A DNA stretch of 7,773 bases, taken from Clostridiales bacterium. GTDB taxonomy: Bacteria > Bacillota > Clostridia > Christensenellales > UMGS416. Shown piece by piece: positions 5,878 to 7,773 of this stretch; position 1 is the first letter of the stretch, and each line of letters starts with the position of its first letter. The notes under the pieces are model-generated. The model had not been told where the DNA came from. It worked only from the letters and a program-made list of their open reading frames with translations, and ran no database searches. The DNA is taken from contig JAAYXU010000304.1 of NCBI GenBank assembly GCA_012515725.1, positions 1-7,773 on the forward strand, given 5' to 3'. Made by a program: the position numbers and the translations under genes.

Positions 5878-7704
5878 CTATTCTACCGTCACGCTCTTTG
5901 CCAGATTGCGGGGCTTGTCTACGTCGATACCCCGCTCTACCGAGCAGTAGTACGCCAAGAGCTGCGCGGGTATGACCGAGAGCATCGGCATGAGCAGCGG
6001 ATCCGCCTCGGGCAGCTCCACCCACTCGTCGGAAAGCTCGATAAGCTCCCGGGCGTCCGCGCGCGCGATGATCAGCACCCGCGCGCCCCGCGCCCTGACC
6101 TCCCTTATATTGGACGCGATCTTTTCGTAGAGCGCGGGCTGTGTACACAGCGCGACGACCAGCGTACCCCGCTCGATGAGCGCGATGGGCCCGTGCTTTA
6201 ACTCTCCGGCGGGGAATGCCTCCGAATGGATGTAGGAAATTTCCTTAAGCTTGAGTGAGCCCTCCAGCGCGACCGCGTAGTCGAGATTTCTCCCCAGATA
6301 ATAAGCGTGCTCGATGCTAGAATGAAGATGCGCGAAGTGCGCCAGCTTTGGCTCTGATTTTAGAACCTGCTCTGCCAGAGATTCCATCTGCCCCAGCTCG
6401 CCCAGCAGCGCGTCGCAGCGGTCGTCAGAAAGCGTCCCGCGCGCCCTTCCAATCGCGATGAGCAGCAGGCTGAGCGCCATTAGCTGGGTAGTATATGCTT
6501 TGGTGGAGGCCACCGCGATCTCGGGCCCGGCCCATGTGTAGAATACCGCGTCGGCTTCGCGGCTGATCGTCGAGCCGACTACGTTCGTAATGGCGAGTAT
6601 GCGCGCGCCTTTGCTTCGTCCCAGCCGCAGCGCCGCCAGCGTGTCGGCGGTCTCTCCCGACTGGCTGATAAGTATAATGAGGTCGCCGGGATTGACAATC
6701 GGGTCCCGATAGCGGAATTCCGACGCGATATCGGCCTCGACCGGTATGCCCAGCGTCCGCTCGAACGCGTATTTGGCAGCTAGCCCCGCGTGGTAGGCGG
6801 TGCCGCAGGCCACGATTATTATCCGCCCGGAATTGCGCAGCGTTTCGTCGTCGAGCCCGATTTCGGTAAAGTCGACGCGCCCGTTCGCCCCGATGCGCGG
6901 CCGGAGCGTTTCTCGCAGCGCGGTCGGCTCCTCGTGGATCTCCTTGAGCATGAAGTGCGCGTAGCCGCCTTTTTCGGCGGAGGCCATGTCCCAGTCGACG
7001 TGAAAGAGAGCGCGGGCGACCGTCATGCCGTACTCGTCGTATATCTCCACGCCCTCCCGGGTCACCCGCGCCAGTTCCCGGTCATTGAGGAAGTATACGT
7101 CGCGCGTGTGCGCGAGCAGCGCCGGTATGTCCGATGCGATGAACTGCTCGCCGTCTCCCTGTCCCACGACCAGCGGGCTGTCCTTGCGCGCTACGATGAT
7201 CTCGCCCGGCTCGCGCGCGCTCATGACCGCCAGCGCGTAGGAGCCCTCGACGCGGGTCAGCGCCTTTTCGACGGCCTTTATTAGGTCGCCCTCGTAGTGG
7301 TGATGGATGAGGTGGGCGAGCACCTCGGTATCGGTCTGGGATGTGAACGCGACGCCCTGGGCGGTGAGCCATGCCCGCAGCCGCGCGTGGTTCTCTATGA
7401 TGCCGTTGTGGACGACGGCGATGTCCCCAGCCATGCTTGTATGGGGATGCGCGTTCTCATCCGAAGGTTCGCCGTGCGTCGCCCAGCGGGTATGCCCGAT
7501 ACCAGCCGAGCCGTTGATGGGATACTGTACGACGTACTTTTCAAGCTCGGAAAGGCGGCCGTTTTTTTTACGCACTGCGATGGTGCCGCCGTCCATGACG
7601 GCGATGCCCGCGCTGTCGTATCCGCGGTATTCCAGTTTTTTAAGTCCGTCAAGCAGTATGGGGACGCAGTCCCTGTCCCCGATATATCCGATAATGCCGC
7701 ACAT
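5878..7704 (-). CDS. glmS: Glutamine--fructose-6-phosphate aminotransferase (isomerizing)
   Basis: GlmS converts fructose-6-phosphate and glutamine to glucosamine-6-phosphate and glutamate in the cytoplasm, the first committed step towards UDP-GlcNAc, peptidoglycan and wall polymers. The protein is 608 aa, the normal length. The N-terminal glutaminase domain (2-225) begins at Cys2, the nucleophile exposed after Met removal, with HTRWATHG (71-78), HNGIIENH (99-106) and QTDTEV (123-128). Two SIS domains follow: the first has ACGTAYHA (299-306), ISQSGETADT (346-355) and ASTKAYTTQ (399-407). The second has LKEISYIHSEA (486-496), GELKHGP (500-506) and the C-terminal KSVTVE with K603. The reading frame is open 22 codons further upstream, but Met-Cys-Gly at 7704 is the functional start, because the catalytic Cys must be residue 2 and GGGAG lies 9 nt before it. 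No missing residues are seen. In many Bacillota the leader contains the glmS ribozyme, but only 69 bp of leader are visible here. Confidence 0.97.
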   Translation of the reverse strand: MCGIIGYIGDRDCVPILLDGLKKLEYRGYDSAGIAVMDGGTIAVRKKNGRLSELEKYVVQYPINGSAGIGHTRWATHGEPSDENAHPHTSMAGDIAVVHNGIIENHARLRAWLTAQGVAFTSQTDTEVLAHLIHHHYEGDLIKAVEKALTRVEGSYALAVMSAREPGEIIVARKDSPLVVGQGDGEQFIASDIPALLAHTRDVYFLNDRELARVTREGVEIYDEYGMTVARALFHVDWDMASAEKGGYAHFMLKEIHEEPTALRETLRPRIGANGRVDFTEIGLDDETLRNSGRIIIVACGTAYHAGLAAKYAFERTLGIPVEADIASEFRYRDPIVNPGDLIILISQSGETADTLAALRLGRSKGARILAITNVVGSTISREADAVFYTWAGPEIAVASTKAYTTQLMALSLLLIAIGRARGTLSDDRCDALLGELGQMESLAEQVLKSEPKLAHFAHLHSSIEHAYYLGRNLDYAVALEGSLKLKEISYIHSEAFPAGELKHGPIALIERGTLVVALCTQPALYEKIASNIREVRARGARVLIIARADARELIELSDEWVELPEADPLLMPMLSVIPAQLLAYYCSVERGIDVDKPRNLAKSVTVE

Positions 7705-7773
7705 TAAGCATTTCTCCCTTTCCCGTTCATTGTTCAACGTTCCCGCGGTTTTTATGAGATAATCGCCCAAGAA
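7705..7773 (-). other. Partial glmS leader with a triple GAAC repeat
   Basis: The visible part of the glmS leader holds no recognisable promoter. Just upstream of the ribosome binding site the minus strand reads GAACGTT GAACAAT GAACGGG, three GAAC units at an exact 7-nt period (about 7721-7741). It could be chance or part of a regulatory RNA that continues outside the window. No glmS ribozyme core can be assigned from these 69 bases. Confidence 0.3.
7714..7718 (-). promoter_or_regulatory. Ribosome binding site of glmS
   Basis: On the minus strand GGGAG, within AAAGGGAGAAA, lies 9 nt upstream of the ATG at 7704. It sets the Met-Cys-Gly start and argues against the longer open frame. Confidence 0.75.

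Noticed and set aside
7705..7770. 22-codon upstream extension of the glmS open frame
   Set aside because: GlmS needs Cys as residue 2 for glutaminase activity, and a GGGAG site precedes the Met-Cys-Gly start.
7705..7773. glmS ribozyme
   Set aside because: Only 69 bases of leader are visible and no ribozyme core or pseudoknot elements can be recognised in them. It may lie beyond the window.

Overview
The window looks like chromosomal DNA of a GC-rich Gram-positive anaerobe of the Clostridia type (Bacillota). The evidence is an SLH-type surface protein with bacterial Ig repeats, a LytR-CpsA-Psr (LCP) cell-wall enzyme with an N-terminal anchor, and an IS1182-family transposase. A Christensenellales-like lineage would fit, but nothing here fixes the taxonomy. 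The host genes are visibly richer in G+C than the insertion sequence and the intergenic island at 4045-4308.

Layout. Bases 1-1868 are an apparently intact IS1182-family insertion sequence. It has imperfect terminal inverted repeats and one full-length DDE transposase on the minus strand; its left end coincides with the first base of the window, so the left flank is not visible. The element sits 25 bp downstream of the stop codon of a 716-codon surface protein (1894-4044, minus). That protein has an N-terminal membrane segment, degenerate SLH motifs, a beta-helix-like middle, three atypical Ig-like repeats and a Pro-Thr tail. A 264-bp AT-rich divergent intergenic region (4045-4308) separates it from a 503-aa LCP-family protein on the plus strand (4309-5820). 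A strong hairpin at 5839-5867 then serves as a shared terminator for two convergent genes. The last gene is glmS on the minus strand (5878-7704), whose true start is the Met-Cys-Gly at 7704, leaving 69 bp of its leader in the window.

How the genes relate. All three host genes concern the cell envelope. GlmS makes glucosamine-6-phosphate, the entry point to UDP-GlcNAc and so to peptidoglycan and wall polymers. LCP proteins attach anionic wall polymers to peptidoglycan. SLH domains classically bind such wall polymers. That the divergent pair cooperates is an inference from position and family, not shown by the sequence.

I saw no RNA gene, CRISPR array or phage module. The most noteworthy features are the inward-facing terminator-like hairpins at both IS ends, the IS hairpin now lying where the surface-protein transcript must end, the G-quadruplex-prone Pro-Thr tail DNA, the poorly conserved SLH motifs of the surface protein, and a C-terminal extension of unknown function on the LCP protein. 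I see no convincing new multi-gene system.
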